Shown here in pieces: positions 38,547 through 46,650 of a stretch of 64,000 nucleotides of DNA. The DNA is from Chloroflexota bacterium (lineage in GTDB: Bacteria; Chloroflexota; Anaerolineae; Aggregatilineales; Phototrophicaceae), in assembly GCA_016223085.1 (NCBI GenBank), contig JACRPS010000011.1:180546-244545 (forward strand), written 5' to 3'. A program made the translations under genes and the position numbers. Numbering within the stretch: position 1 is the first letter of the stretch; the number at the start of each line of letters is the position of its first letter. The notes beneath the pieces are model-generated. The model did not search any database. It had not been told where the DNA came from and was given only the letters and a program-made list of their open reading frames with translations.

Positions 38547-40067
38547 ATGGTTATGATCGTACGATGGGCCGCAGCTTTTCCGCCCCGGCTTCAGGGCATC
38601 GTCCTGTACGGGCTGTGTTTTGCCGTCCTGACGGCGCTGGTCTTCGCCGCGCCAGGGTTCTTCGGGACGGACGATTATTACCACGCCCGGATTGCGACCG
38701 AGATTATCGGCCAGGGACGGCTGGCCGTGCAGTTCCCCTGGCTGCCCAAAACGATTCTTAGCCCTGAGCGTTTCACCGACCATCACCTGTTGTATCACCT
38801 GTACATCGCGCCCTGGACGGTCTGGTATGGCATGGCCGGGGCGAAGCTGGCGACCGTCAGCATCGCTGCCGGGGTGTTTGTGGCGATCTGGGCGCTGCTG
38901 CGGCAGATCGGCGCGCGTGGCGCGTTCCTGTGGGCGCTGGCGCTGTTTGGCGCATCCGCGCCATTCCTGTTCCGCCTGCTGATGATCCGCACTCAGGGCG
39001 CGTCGCTGCTGCTGCTCATCATCGCCCTGAGCCTGCTGTTCGCGCGGCGCTGGCGCTGGCTCGTCCCGCTGGCGTTCGCCTATGCCTGGCTGTATAACGG
39101 CTTTGTGTTGATTCTGGCCTTCGCCGCGCTGTACACCCTCGCCGCCTGGGTTGCCGACAAGCGGCTCGACTGGCAGCCGGTGGTGTATACCGCGCTCGGT
39201 CTGGCGCTTGGACTGGTCATCAATCCCTACTTCCCGCAGAATATCCTGTTTATCACCGATCACCTGGGGGCAAAGGTAGACCTGGCGGACAGTGTGCGCG
39301 TCGGCAACGAATGGTATCCCTATACCACCGGCGCGCTGCTGGCGAATTCCGGCGGGGCGCTGCTGGCGCTGGCGCTTGGCCTGCTCGCCCCCAGCTTTAC
39401 CGACCGCAAACGCGACCGCGTGGACAATACGCTGCTGTTTGTCGCCCTGCTGACGCTGGTCATGGTCCTGCGGTCGCGGCGTTTCATCGAATATTACCCG
39501 GCGTTTGCGCTGCTGTTCGCCGCTGCCGCCTGGGGGCGCGGGCCGGTACGATTGACCGACTGGCTGCCGCAGCCCCTCCGTTTCCGCTGGCTGCTGCCGC
39601 TGGGGGCGGTGGCAGTCGCCGGCGGGTTTGCTTACGGCGTGCTGACCGAAGTTCACGGGGATGCGAAAGCCGCGCGCGCGCCAGAATATCTCGCCGGCGC
39701 GGCGGCCTGGCTGCGCGATAACACGCCAGAGGGCGCGATGGTCTTCCAGACCGACTGGGATGACTTCACCCGGCTGTTTTACCACAACACACGCAGCGTG
39801 TATCTCGTCGGGCTGGACCCCACCTATCTCGAAATTGCCGACCCGGCGCTGTGGGATGAATGGGTGGACATCACCCGGGGCGAGGTGCAGCATCCGGCAC
39901 AGGTCATTCAAACGCGGTTCGGCGCGAATTACGTGGTGAGCGATAAACAGCACGACGACTTTATCCAGCGCGCCAATCAGGACCCGAATATGCAACTGGT
40001 CTATGAGGACCACTACAATTACGTCTGGCAGATAACCGGAGCCGTCACAGCATCAACCGGGGAATAA
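38547..40067 (+). CDS. Polytopic membrane protein, GT-C glycosyltransferase-like
   Basis: 506 residues with about ten membrane helices over the first 370 residues and a soluble C-terminal part. The first external loop has GTDDYYHARIATEI, which resembles the acidic loop of GT-C transferases (STT3/PMT type). The last 150 residues carry LAGAAAWLRDNTPEGAMVFQTDWDD and FGANYVVSDKQHDD, a globular part seen in this family. It probably moves a lipid-linked sugar to a protein or lipid outside the membrane, but the substrate is unknown. AAGGGA precedes the ATG. The sigma factor gene starts two bases after the stop. Confidence 0.78.
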   Translation: MVMIVRWAAAFPPRLQGIVLYGLCFAVLTALVFAAPGFFGTDDYYHARIATEIIGQGRLAVQFPWLPKTILSPERFTDHHLLYHLYIAPWTVWYGMAGAKLATVSIAAGVFVAIWALLRQIGARGAFLWALALFGASAPFLFRLLMIRTQGASLLLLIIALSLLFARRWRWLVPLAFAYAWLYNGFVLILAFAALYTLAAWVADKRLDWQPVVYTALGLALGLVINPYFPQNILFITDHLGAKVDLADSVRVGNEWYPYTTGALLANSGGALLALALGLLAPSFTDRKRDRVDNTLLFVALLTLVMVLRSRRFIEYYPAFALLFAAAAWGRGPVRLTDWLPQPLRFRWLLPLGAVAVAGGFAYGVLTEVHGDAKAARAPEYLAGAAAWLRDNTPEGAMVFQTDWDDFTRLFYHNTRSVYLVGLDPTYLEIADPALWDEWVDITRGEVQHPAQVIQTRFGANYVVSDKQHDDFIQRANQDPNMQLVYEDHYNYVWQITGAVTASTGE

Positions 40068-40069
40068 AT

Positions 40070-40651
40070 ATGATTTTGATCGTCCTTCCCGACCTACCGG
40101 CGGAAGATCGGCTGCTGGCGCAGGCGCGCCAGGGCAACCAGGAAGCCATCATGCAGATTTACGAGAGCTACTTTCCCCCGATCTACAACTTTATCCGCCT
40201 GCGGGTAGACGATCAGCAGGCCGCCGAAGACCTGGCAAGCGAGGTGTTTGTGAAGCTGGTGAGCGCCTTTCGTAGCCACACCGCCCCTCGGCACAGCCTG
40301 CGCGGCTGGTTATTCCGCGTGGCGCGCAATGGCCTGCACGACCACTATGGCCGCGCCCGGCAGTTCACCACCGAAGTCCTGGACGAATGGCTGCCATCGC
40401 CGGGTGACGACGACCCGGAAATCCACTTTATGCGGTCGCTGGACGTGGAACGCACCCGCCATGCCCTGCGAATGCTGGCGCCGGAGCAGCAGGAAGTGCT
40501 GATTTTACGCTTCGGCCAGATGTTGAGCTTGCAGGAAACGGCGGACATCCTGGGTAAAAACGTCGGCGCGGTGAAGTCGCTCCAGTTCCGCGCCGTGTCC
40601 ACGCTGCGCCAGATTTTTGGCGAACTGCGCCTGGAGGCCGAAAATGGCTGA
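40070..40651 (+). CDS. ECF-type RNA polymerase sigma factor
   Basis: 193 residues. Region 2 is FPPIYNFIRLRVDDQQAAEDLASEVFVKL with LRGWLFRVARNGLHDHYGRAR, and region 4 is RMLAPEQQEVLILRFGQMLSLQETADILGKNVGAVKSLQFRAVSTL (a helix-turn-helix). The linker between them is short, so there is no region 3. ECF factors direct transcription of small stress or surface regulons. It overlaps the next gene by eight bases; in this family such a partner is normally the anti-sigma factor or a sigma-coupled membrane protein. Its own promoter cannot be read. Confidence 0.93.
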   Translation: MILIVLPDLPAEDRLLAQARQGNQEAIMQIYESYFPPIYNFIRLRVDDQQAAEDLASEVFVKLVSAFRSHTAPRHSLRGWLFRVARNGLHDHYGRARQFTTEVLDEWLPSPGDDDPEIHFMRSLDVERTRHALRMLAPEQQEVLILRFGQMLSLQETADILGKNVGAVKSLQFRAVSTLRQIFGELRLEAENG

Positions 40652-41843
40652 CCGGGACTTCCTCACCGCCTTCAACGACTGTATTGACCGGCTGGCTGCC
40701 GGGCAGAGCCTGGACGACTGCCTGCGCCGCTATCCGCAGTACGCCCGGACGCTGCGCCCGCTGCTGGAAGCCGGTCTGACCGTGCGGCGCGCCCGTGTCC
40801 ATCCGGCGGAAGTCAGCCTGGCGCAGGCACGGGTGCGCGACCGGGTTGCTCTGGCGGCGCGAACCCTGCCGGCGCAGCGCCGCGCCTATCCGCTGCGGGC
40901 GCTGGCAACCCTGGCCGCCAGTCTGGTGATCGTGTTTTTCCTGGCGACCGGCGGCGCGGCCATCGTGGCACAGTCCAGCCTGCCCGGCGACCCGCTGTAC
41001 GGCCTCAAACGGCTGACCGAAACCGTCCGCCTCAGCTTTAGCAGCAACAGTCAATTGGCCGCCGAGTTCGCCGCGCGGCGGGTGGACGAAACCCGCCAGC
41101 TTCTGATGCTCAACCGCGCCGCCGACGTGAACTTCACCGGCGAGGTGAATGCCATCACCGAGGCGGCCTGGGTGGTGGCCGGCCTTCCGGTCAGCGTACC
41201 GTCCGGTACGCCGGGCGCAGCGGGCATCCGCGCCGGGGACATGATTGAAGTCCGAGGGTACACCACAACTGGGGGCGAATTGGTCGCGCGGGAGATCATC
41301 CTGTTGGAACCCGGTGAGCGCGAACCCGTACCAACGGCCACCCCCGTGCCCACCCGCCCACCGGCAACGGCCACGCTGCCGCCATCCAGCACACCCGCGC
41401 CAACGATCACGGCGCAGCCGTCCACCACGCTGACGCCAACCGGCACGCCCACACGAACACCCTCGCCAACGCTGACACCCACTGGTTGCATACCTGCCCC
41501 GCCAGGCGGCTGGACGCTGTACACTGTGCAGGCGGGCGATACGCTGTCGGCGCTGGCAGCAGCGCGGGGGGTGACACTGGCTGAGATGATGCGTGTCAAC
41601 TGTATCACGAATCCGTCGCTGATCGTCGCCGGCCAGCGGTTTTATCTCCCGCCCGGTCCCGACCCGGTGCGCCCGACGACTGCGCCCGCGCTGCCGACGG
41701 TCAGCAGCGATACCCCCGGTGGCGATAATCCGCCGGTCGTTAATCCGCCGCCGGACGACAACAGCAACGATAATGACGACGACAGCGATAACTCCGGTAG
41801 TGACGATCACAGCGGCAGCGGTGGCGGCAACGACAATAACTGA
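40644..41843 (+). CDS. DUF5667/LysM membrane protein, candidate partner of the ECF sigma factor
   Basis: 399 residues. A cytoplasmic start (FLTAFNDCIDRLAAGQSLDDCLRRYP) of the kind seen at the head of sigma-coupled proteins is followed by one membrane helix (ALATLAASLVIVFFLATGGA, about 92-112). A DUF5667 segment (LPGDPLYGLKRLTETVRLSF), a DUF5666-like strand domain (FTGEVNAITEAAWVVAG), a Thr/Pro linker (about 230-290) and a LysM domain (TLYTVQAGDTLSALAAARG, VNCITNPSLIVAGQRFYLP) come next. The protein ends in an Asp/Asn tail (PPDDNSNDNDDDSDNSG). I infer a wall-binding sensor that may control the sigma factor. ATG 40644 follows GGAGG. Confidence 0.85.
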   Translation: MADRDFLTAFNDCIDRLAAGQSLDDCLRRYPQYARTLRPLLEAGLTVRRARVHPAEVSLAQARVRDRVALAARTLPAQRRAYPLRALATLAASLVIVFFLATGGAAIVAQSSLPGDPLYGLKRLTETVRLSFSSNSQLAAEFAARRVDETRQLLMLNRAADVNFTGEVNAITEAAWVVAGLPVSVPSGTPGAAGIRAGDMIEVRGYTTTGGELVAREIILLEPGEREPVPTATPVPTRPPATATLPPSSTPAPTITAQPSTTLTPTGTPTRTPSPTLTPTGCIPAPPGGWTLYTVQAGDTLSALAAARGVTLAEMMRVNCITNPSLIVAGQRFYLPPGPDPVRPTTAPALPTVSSDTPGGDNPPVVNPPPDDNSNDNDDDSDNSGSDDHSGSGGGNDNN

Positions 41844-41878
41844 CGGTCGTTACCCGGCAAATCGAATGGAGATTGATG

Positions 41879-42232
41879 ATGCTGTTTAAATCGGCAAATC
41901 TGGCACTCAGTTTCCTGCTGGAATTATCCGCGCTGGCGGCGTTGGGCTACTGGGGCTTCCAGACTGGCCCGTCCACGCTGCTCAAAATCCTCCTGGGCAT
42001 TGGCGCGCCCTTACTGGCAGCCGTCATCTGGGGCCTGTTTGCCGCGCCAAAGGCATCGCGGCGGCTGAGGGGGTTTGCCCTGTACCTGTTGAAAGCGGCG
42101 GTTTTTGTAACCGCCATCCTCGCGCTGGCCGCCGCCGGACAGGGAACACTGGCGGGTATCTTCGCGGTAGCGGTTCTGGTGAATTTTATCCTGACGGCGC
42201 TCTGGCGGCAGAATGACGCGGTTGTGGTTTGA
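41879..42232 (+). CDS. YrdB family (DUF2568) membrane protein
   Basis: 117 residues with four membrane helices (LALSFLLELSALAALGYWGF, LLGIGAPLLAAVIWGLF, LLKAAVFVTAILALAAAG and AGIFAVAVLVNFILTAL). The pattern LELxALxALGYWGF fits the small YrdB/DUF2568 family of unknown function. GGAG lies seven bases before ATG 41879. Earlier starts at 41873 (TTG) and 41876 are less well spaced. It is the last gene before a strong terminator and probably shares the transcript of the sigma-LysM pair. Confidence 0.8.
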   Translation: MLFKSANLALSFLLELSALAALGYWGFQTGPSTLLKILLGIGAPLLAAVIWGLFAAPKASRRLRGFALYLLKAAVFVTAILALAAAGQGTLAGIFAVAVLVNFILTALWRQNDAVVV

Positions 42233-42244
42233 CTCTCCTGAAGC

Positions 42245-42274
42245 AAAACGCCCGACCTGTTGATCGGGCGTTTT
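42245..42274 (+). terminator. Rho-independent terminator after the sigma-LysM-YrdB genes
   Basis: Stem AAAACGCCCGA / TCGGGCGTTTT, 11 bp, with loop CCTGTTGA and a four-T run. It is 12 bases after the YrdB-like stop and would also work on the minus strand for the convergent Zn-peptidase gene. Confidence 0.88.
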
Positions 42275-42287
42275 CACGAATTGTTCG

Positions 42288-42313
42288 CAGGGACACGGCG
42301 ATGCCGTGTCTCT
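42288..42313. repeat. GTAGGG-type palindrome (degenerate)
   Basis: Degenerate copy (CAGGGACACGGCG / ATGCCGTGTCTCT) next to the terminator, between convergent genes. Confidence 0.6.
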
Positions 42314-42323
42314 TCCCGCCGCT

Positions 42324-43013
42324 TTACCGCCGGCGGTTCGCCAGACTGATGTAATACAGCAGATTGAGGATGGCGGTCACTGCCGCCGCCACGTAAGTCA
42401 GCGCCGCCGCTGTCAGCACCGAACGCGCCCCACTGGCATCATCGGTTGTTTGCATCAGGCCAGTGTCGCGCAGCATCTTCAGCCCGCGCCGGCTGGCATC
42501 AAACTCGACCGGCAGCGTCAGCACCATAAACACCACCACTACGCCGTAGAAAATGATGCCCAGTTCGATCAGTCCTGCGATATTCAGCAGCAGCCCGGCC
42601 AGAATCAGCATGTACGAAACCGTTGGGCTGATCTGCATCGCCGGGACAAGGAAGTTGCGCATCGCAATTAGCACCGAACGTTCCTGGTGCTGCTGCGCGT
42701 GGCCGAGTTCGTGCGCCACCACCGCCATTGACGCGACCGAGGGCACGCTTGCCACATCCTGCGACATGCGCACCGTATGCGACGCCGGGTCGTAATGATC
42801 GGTGCGGACGCCGGGCGTGCCTTCCAGCCCTACGCCCTGCAAGCCAGCGTTGCGAATCAGATATTCCGCCACCTGCACGCCGGTCAGGCCCGCGCCGTTG
42901 CGGACGCGACTCCAGCGCGCAAACGCGGAACTCACCAGTCCTTGCGCCACCAGCGACAGCAAAATCGCCGGAATCAAAATCAGCATGTATAGTGGATCAA
43001 AGTACCCGAACAT
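42324..43013 (-). CDS. Membrane zinc metallopeptidase (YugP-like, Zn_peptidase_2)
   Basis: 229 residues. An N-terminal membrane helix (YMLILIPAILLSLVAQGL) is followed by a protease core with the metal motif VVAHELGHAQQH (HExxH at 101-105). Two or three more helices follow (VSYMLILAGLLLNIAGLIELGI, IIFYGVVVVFMVLTLP), then a metal-ligand candidate in LPVEFDASRRGLKML. This is the YugP-like membrane peptidase family, whose substrates are unknown. It is monocistronic, between two palindromes. Confidence 0.92.
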   Translation of the reverse strand: MFGYFDPLYMLILIPAILLSLVAQGLVSSAFARWSRVRNGAGLTGVQVAEYLIRNAGLQGVGLEGTPGVRTDHYDPASHTVRMSQDVASVPSVASMAVVAHELGHAQQHQERSVLIAMRNFLVPAMQISPTVSYMLILAGLLLNIAGLIELGIIFYGVVVVFMVLTLPVEFDASRRGLKMLRDTGLMQTTDDASGARSVLTAAALTYVAAAVTAILNLLYYISLANRRR

Positions 43014-43134
43014 ACAGGATGCTCCCCCGCAGTCTAAAACCTGCTCTTAAGGTATACGAACAGGCATAGGAGGAGTCTCAGAAATTTATCAACTATCCGT
43101 TAATCCGAACGGGAGCGTAGCGGCGCGCAACAAT

Positions 43135-43162
43135 GTAGGGACACGATATATCGTGTCCCTAC
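43135..43162. repeat. GTAGGG-type palindrome, perfect, identical to 26276-26303
   Basis: Perfect 28-base palindrome, arms GTAGGGACACGATA / TATCGTGTCCCTAC, after panC. Confidence 0.92.
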
Positions 43163-43181
43163 ATAATCGAACCGGCAGCAT

Positions 43182-44063
43182 TTACCTGCCCAGCACCGCC
43201 GTTAAGTCGGCGCGGTTATTAAGCGCCGGCGGCAGCAGCATGTTATCAATCAGTCGCGTTGTTCCCACGCGCACCGCCATAGACAGCAGCACCGGCGTTT
43301 CGCCCGGCAGAGTCAACTCCTGTAGCGTGCGGGCATCGGCGGCGGAGACGTATTCGGGCTGCGCCAGCGGCTCGGCTTGCAGCACCGCCAGCATGGCCGC
43401 CCGCAGCTTTTCGGGATGGCGCTCGCCGCCCTCGTAGGCTGCCCCGGCAGCCAGCAGCGCGCGGGACAACACTGCTGCTGCCCGACGCTGGTCGGCGTTA
43501 AGATACACGTTGCGCGAACTCAGCGCCAGTCCATCGGCTTCGCGCTGCGTCGGGCAGACGATGATCTCCAGCGGGAAGTTCAGGTCAAGTACCATCCGTT
43601 TGATGACCACCACCTGCTGCGCGTCCTTCTGACCGAAGTAGGCGGCATGGGGCTGGAACAGGTTAAACAGCTTGGCAACCACCGTTGCCACCCCGCGAAA
43701 ATGCCCCGGTCGGCGCTCGCCCTCCAGCCCTTTGCTAACCTCGGCCACTTCGACCCACGTTTGAAAATCGGGCGGGTACATCAGCTCCGGCGTGGGCGTA
43801 AACACCACGTCCACGCCGGCCCGTTCCAGCAGCGACAGGTCGTGGGCCAGATCACGCGGGTAACGGCTGAGGTCTTCGTTTGGCCCAAACTGCGTCGGGT
43901 TCACGAAGATGCTGACCATCACCGCGTCACATTCCGCGCGCGCCTGCTCCACCAGCGACAGATGCCCGGCGTGGAGCGCGCCCATCGTGGGTACCAGACC
44001 GACGCGCCCGGTCAGCGCCGCCCGCGCTTCCCGCAGCGCCTCAATTGTTTCAACTACTTGCAT
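43182..44063 (-). CDS. panC: Pantothenate synthetase
   Basis: PanC joins pantoate and beta-alanine with ATP to make pantothenate for CoA. The 293-residue protein has the HIGH-like ALHAGHLSLV, the PTMGALH motif at the start, FVNPTQFGPNEDLSRYPR in the active site, GQKDAQQVVVIKRMV and the KMSKS-like region ALSSRNVYL. ATG 44063 overlaps the panB stop by 14 bases, and an upstream ATG (44078) is possible. It is coupled with panB and the DUF2520 gene. Confidence 0.97.
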   Translation of the reverse strand: MQVVETIEALREARAALTGRVGLVPTMGALHAGHLSLVEQARAECDAVMVSIFVNPTQFGPNEDLSRYPRDLAHDLSLLERAGVDVVFTPTPELMYPPDFQTWVEVAEVSKGLEGERRPGHFRGVATVVAKLFNLFQPHAAYFGQKDAQQVVVIKRMVLDLNFPLEIIVCPTQREADGLALSSRNVYLNADQRRAAAVLSRALLAAGAAYEGGERHPEKLRAAMLAVLQAEPLAQPEYVSAADARTLQELTLPGETPVLLSMAVRVGTTRLIDNMLLPPALNNRADLTAVLGR

Positions 44064-44907
44064 GATTTCCCGTACCATCCGCCTGTACCGCCGCCAGCAC
44101 CTCCTCTTTCATGGTGAAGGCCTGTTCCATCGTCGGGAACCGCCGCGCCTTCACATCTTCAACATATTGTGCCAGCGCCGTTTGCATCGCTGCTCCCGCG
44201 TCCGCATACTGCCGCGAATGGCGCGGCCCGAACGTAGGGAACAGCCCCAGTAAATCGTGGAAAACCTGCACCTGCCCATCGCAGTGTGGCCCCGAACCAA
44301 TCCCAATCGTCGGGATGTCCAGCCGTTCGGTAATCATCTGCGCCAGGGGCGCCGCCACCAGTTCCAGCACCACCGCGAACGCCCCGGCTTCCTGCACCGC
44401 GTCGGCATCACGCAGCAGTTGCCGCGCCGATGCAATTTCGCGCCCCTGAACGCGGAAACCGCCGAACTGGTTCACGCCCTGCGGCGTCAGCCCGATGTGT
44501 GCCATCACGGGAATACCGGCCTGCACGATGGCCTTGATCGTTGGTCCCATGTATTCCCCGCCTTCCAGCTTGACCGCCTGCGCGCCGCCTTCCTGCATCA
44601 GCCGCCCGGCGCTCACCAATGCCTGCTCGATGCTGGCGTTATAGGTCATAAACGGCATATCCGCCACGATCAGCGCCCGCTGCGTCACGCGGCTGACGAT
44701 CTGTGTGTGGTAGATAATATGCTCCAGCTTGACCGGGAGCGTCGAGTCATGCCCCTGAATCACCATACCCAGCGAGTCGCCAACCAGCAGCATGGGTACC
44801 CCTGCCGCTTCGCCCAGGTGGGCGCTGGTGGCGTCGTAGGCCGTCAGCATCGGGATCGGCTCCCCGGCGGCCTGCAGCTTCTGAATATCCCGAATCGTTA
44901 ACCGCAT
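44050..44907 (-). CDS. panB: 3-methyl-2-oxobutanoate hydroxymethyltransferase
   Basis: PanB adds a hydroxymethyl group from methylene-tetrahydrofolate to alpha-ketoisovalerate, giving ketopantoate. The 285-residue protein has PMLTAYDATSAHLGEAAGVPMLLVGDSLGMV (Mg-binding DS in VGDSLG), MPFMTYNAS, AHIGLTPQGVNQFGGFRVQG and TIGIGSGPHCDGQVQVFHDLLG. All catalytic segments are present. It sits between panC and the DUF2520 gene in one operon. Confidence 0.97.
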   Translation of the reverse strand: MRLTIRDIQKLQAAGEPIPMLTAYDATSAHLGEAAGVPMLLVGDSLGMVIQGHDSTLPVKLEHIIYHTQIVSRVTQRALIVADMPFMTYNASIEQALVSAGRLMQEGGAQAVKLEGGEYMGPTIKAIVQAGIPVMAHIGLTPQGVNQFGGFRVQGREIASARQLLRDADAVQEAGAFAVVLELVAAPLAQMITERLDIPTIGIGSGPHCDGQVQVFHDLLGLFPTFGPRHSRQYADAGAAMQTALAQYVEDVKARRFPTMEQAFTMKEEVLAAVQADGTGNHASS

Positions 44908-44910
44908 GAT

Positions 44911-45777
44911 TTACGCTTCCTGGTCTAACACCCGTTGCAGCAACTCGGTCGAAACGCCGCGTGCCCTGACCATCGGTAATGACAGGCGCGCCAGTTGAAG
45001 ATATAAATCGGCCACTAACGGGTCAATCTGACGCAACACCTGCAAATGCCGGCGGATGGTCCCTGCGTCCGCCCGCGTCAGTGGCCCCGTCAATGCAGCC
45101 GGTATACCCGTTTCCCGCAGATTGTCCACCGTGCCCTGCACCAGCGTATTGAGCGCGCCCTCGGCGGCGTCGCGTTCCGCGCCAATGGCGGTGAGCAGCC
45201 GTTCGGCAATGGCGTACAGCGTCACGGTGTAGTTGCTGGCAATCACCAACGCGCTATGATAGACCGCTTTTTGTCCCGGCGGTATGACCATCACGCGCCC
45301 GTCTAAAGCCAATACCAGATCGCGCAGCCAGCCGCGCAGCGGAGGGGATTCCGCTTCCAGCGCGAAGGTTGCGCCCGGCAACCGTTGTACGGCTGTCTCC
45401 ACATCGGCAAATGGGAACGCCGGGTGCAGGCTACCCGTCAGCGCGCCCCGCGCCGCCAGCACCGCCAGCACACTCGCATCCCGCGCGCCGGACGTGTGGA
45501 TAACCCCTTTACCCATCAGCGACTCCCGTTGCAAGGATGCCGCCAGCGGTTCAATCGCATCATCCGGCACCGTCAGCAGGATTAAATCGGCGGCGGCAAT
45601 CACCTCGTCCGCCGTCGCCACCACCCGCGCGTCGACCTGCTCCGCCAGCGTCTCGGCCTTCGCCCGGTTACGGCTGGAAATGGCTCGCACTGCGTAACCC
45701 GTCTGAAACCACAGACGTGCCAGCGTGCTGCCGACCTTACCCGCACCCACGAAGCCCAGCGTTGGCCGATTGTCCAT
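44911..45777 (-). CDS. Rossmann/DUF2520 oxidoreductase next to panBC
   Basis: 288 residues. The N-terminal Rossmann half (LGFVGAGKVGSTLARLWFQ, ILLTVPDDAI, SLHPAFPFAD) is followed by a helical DUF2520 half (HSALVIASNYTVTLYAIAERLL, GALNTLVQGTVDNLRETG). The build is like ketopantoate or 6-phosphogluconate-type dehydrogenases. The panE ketopantoate reductase step is missing from the operon, so this protein, three bases from panB, is a good candidate to reduce ketopantoate to pantoate. That assignment is an inference from position and fold. Confidence 0.85.
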   Translation of the reverse strand: MDNRPTLGFVGAGKVGSTLARLWFQTGYAVRAISSRNRAKAETLAEQVDARVVATADEVIAAADLILLTVPDDAIEPLAASLQRESLMGKGVIHTSGARDASVLAVLAARGALTGSLHPAFPFADVETAVQRLPGATFALEAESPPLRGWLRDLVLALDGRVMVIPPGQKAVYHSALVIASNYTVTLYAIAERLLTAIGAERDAAEGALNTLVQGTVDNLRETGIPAALTGPLTRADAGTIRRHLQVLRQIDPLVADLYLQLARLSLPMVRARGVSTELLQRVLDQEA

Positions 45778-45805
45778 CCCGTCCTACCTGCCCCTTACAT
45801 ATTTT

Positions 45806-45833
45806 GTAGGGGCACGGCATGCCGTGCCCCTAC
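45806..45833. repeat. GTAGGG-type palindrome, perfect
   Basis: Perfect 28-base palindrome, arms GTAGGGGCACGGCA / TGCCGTGCCCCTAC, between the surface-protein gene and the pan operon. It is identical to the copies at 60379-60406 and 63882-63909. Confidence 0.93.
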
Positions 45834-45852
45834 GCAGGGTTTATGAGTCTGG

Positions 45853-46650
45853 TTATGGCTGCTGCAACGGGGTCGGCGTGGGAATCGGTTCGCTGATCGT
45901 GATATTCACCATACATGTCGGCCCCAGCACATTGGTGCTGTCAAACACCGTCACACGGAACTCGTACTGCCCTGGTGGGTAAAACGACGGCACAAACTGT
46001 CCCAGCACGCCGGTTTCCGCCACCGGGCGATCATATGACCGAATCACCGAATAGTTGTTGAACGTGCCCGGCCCCTTGATTTCAAAGTTGTAGAAGGCGA
46101 AATTGTCCACATTTGCCGTGCCGATGACGTTAATCGGCTCAAACACCAGCATCCCGTTCGCCGGGACTTGCAGCGTCGCGCCGTTTGTATCGCAGCCTGC
46201 CACCGGCGGCGGATTCGGCAGCAGCGTGCCAACCGGTGTCGGCGTCATCGTCGGCGTGGCGATCACCTGCACCACTTCTTCCTCGCCAATTTGCACGTTG
46301 CTGACGTCAATTGGCGGGCCGCCAAACACGACCTGCGCCGGCGTGGGTGTGAGAAACGGCAGATCGGTGATCGGACTCGCCACGCCGCCGATGTCCATCG
46401 TGTCGCGGATGGTCGGCGCGACAATCCGCTGGACACCCAGCACTGCCAGCCCGAACTCTGCCAGAATCAGCAGCGCCGTGAGCGCGTTGGCGCGTTTGTA
46501 GCGGTAAATGTCGCGTTCCAGTTCAAAGTGCGTCGCGCGCAGTTCACCCTGTGCCTGGGTAAAGCGCCGCCAGGCGATCAGCAGGCCGACTCCAGCCAGG
46601 ATGTATAACCCCAGCGCGATCTGCTCGATCAGAAACACAATCGCAATCAT
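45853..46650 (-). CDS. Membrane-anchored surface protein with Pro/Thr linker
   Basis: 265 residues. Two membrane helices (IALGLYILAGVGLLIAWRRF, LTALLILAEFGLAVLGVQRIV) with a basic loop between them are followed by a Thr/Pro linker (FLTPTPAQVV, TPTMTPTPVGTLLP). A 100-residue beta domain with two Cys (IGTANVDNFAFYNFEIKG, YPPGQYEFRVTVFDSTN) comes last. The end of the protein resembles an Ig- or FN3-like fold. This architecture is frequent in Chloroflexota, but the function is unknown. It overlaps the purine phosphorylase gene by four bases. Confidence 0.78.
   Translation of the reverse strand: MIAIVFLIEQIALGLYILAGVGLLIAWRRFTQAQGELRATHFELERDIYRYKRANALTALLILAEFGLAVLGVQRIVAPTIRDTMDIGGVASPITDLPFLTPTPAQVVFGGPPIDVSNVQIGEEEVVQVIATPTMTPTPVGTLLPNPPPVAGCDTNGATLQVPANGMLVFEPINVIGTANVDNFAFYNFEIKGPGTFNNYSVIRSYDRPVAETGVLGQFVPSFYPPGQYEFRVTVFDSTNVLGPTCMVNITISEPIPTPTPLQQP

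Noticed and set aside
38508..40013. Long minus-strand open frame opposite the GT-C gene
   Set aside because: The plus strand shows regular hydrophobic helices and a ribosome-binding site; the minus frame is Gln/Arg-rich without motifs.
40428..41810. Minus-strand open frame opposite the sigma factor partner
   Set aside because: The plus strand has a sigma-partner layout, LysM and a translational overlap. The minus frame is low-complexity.
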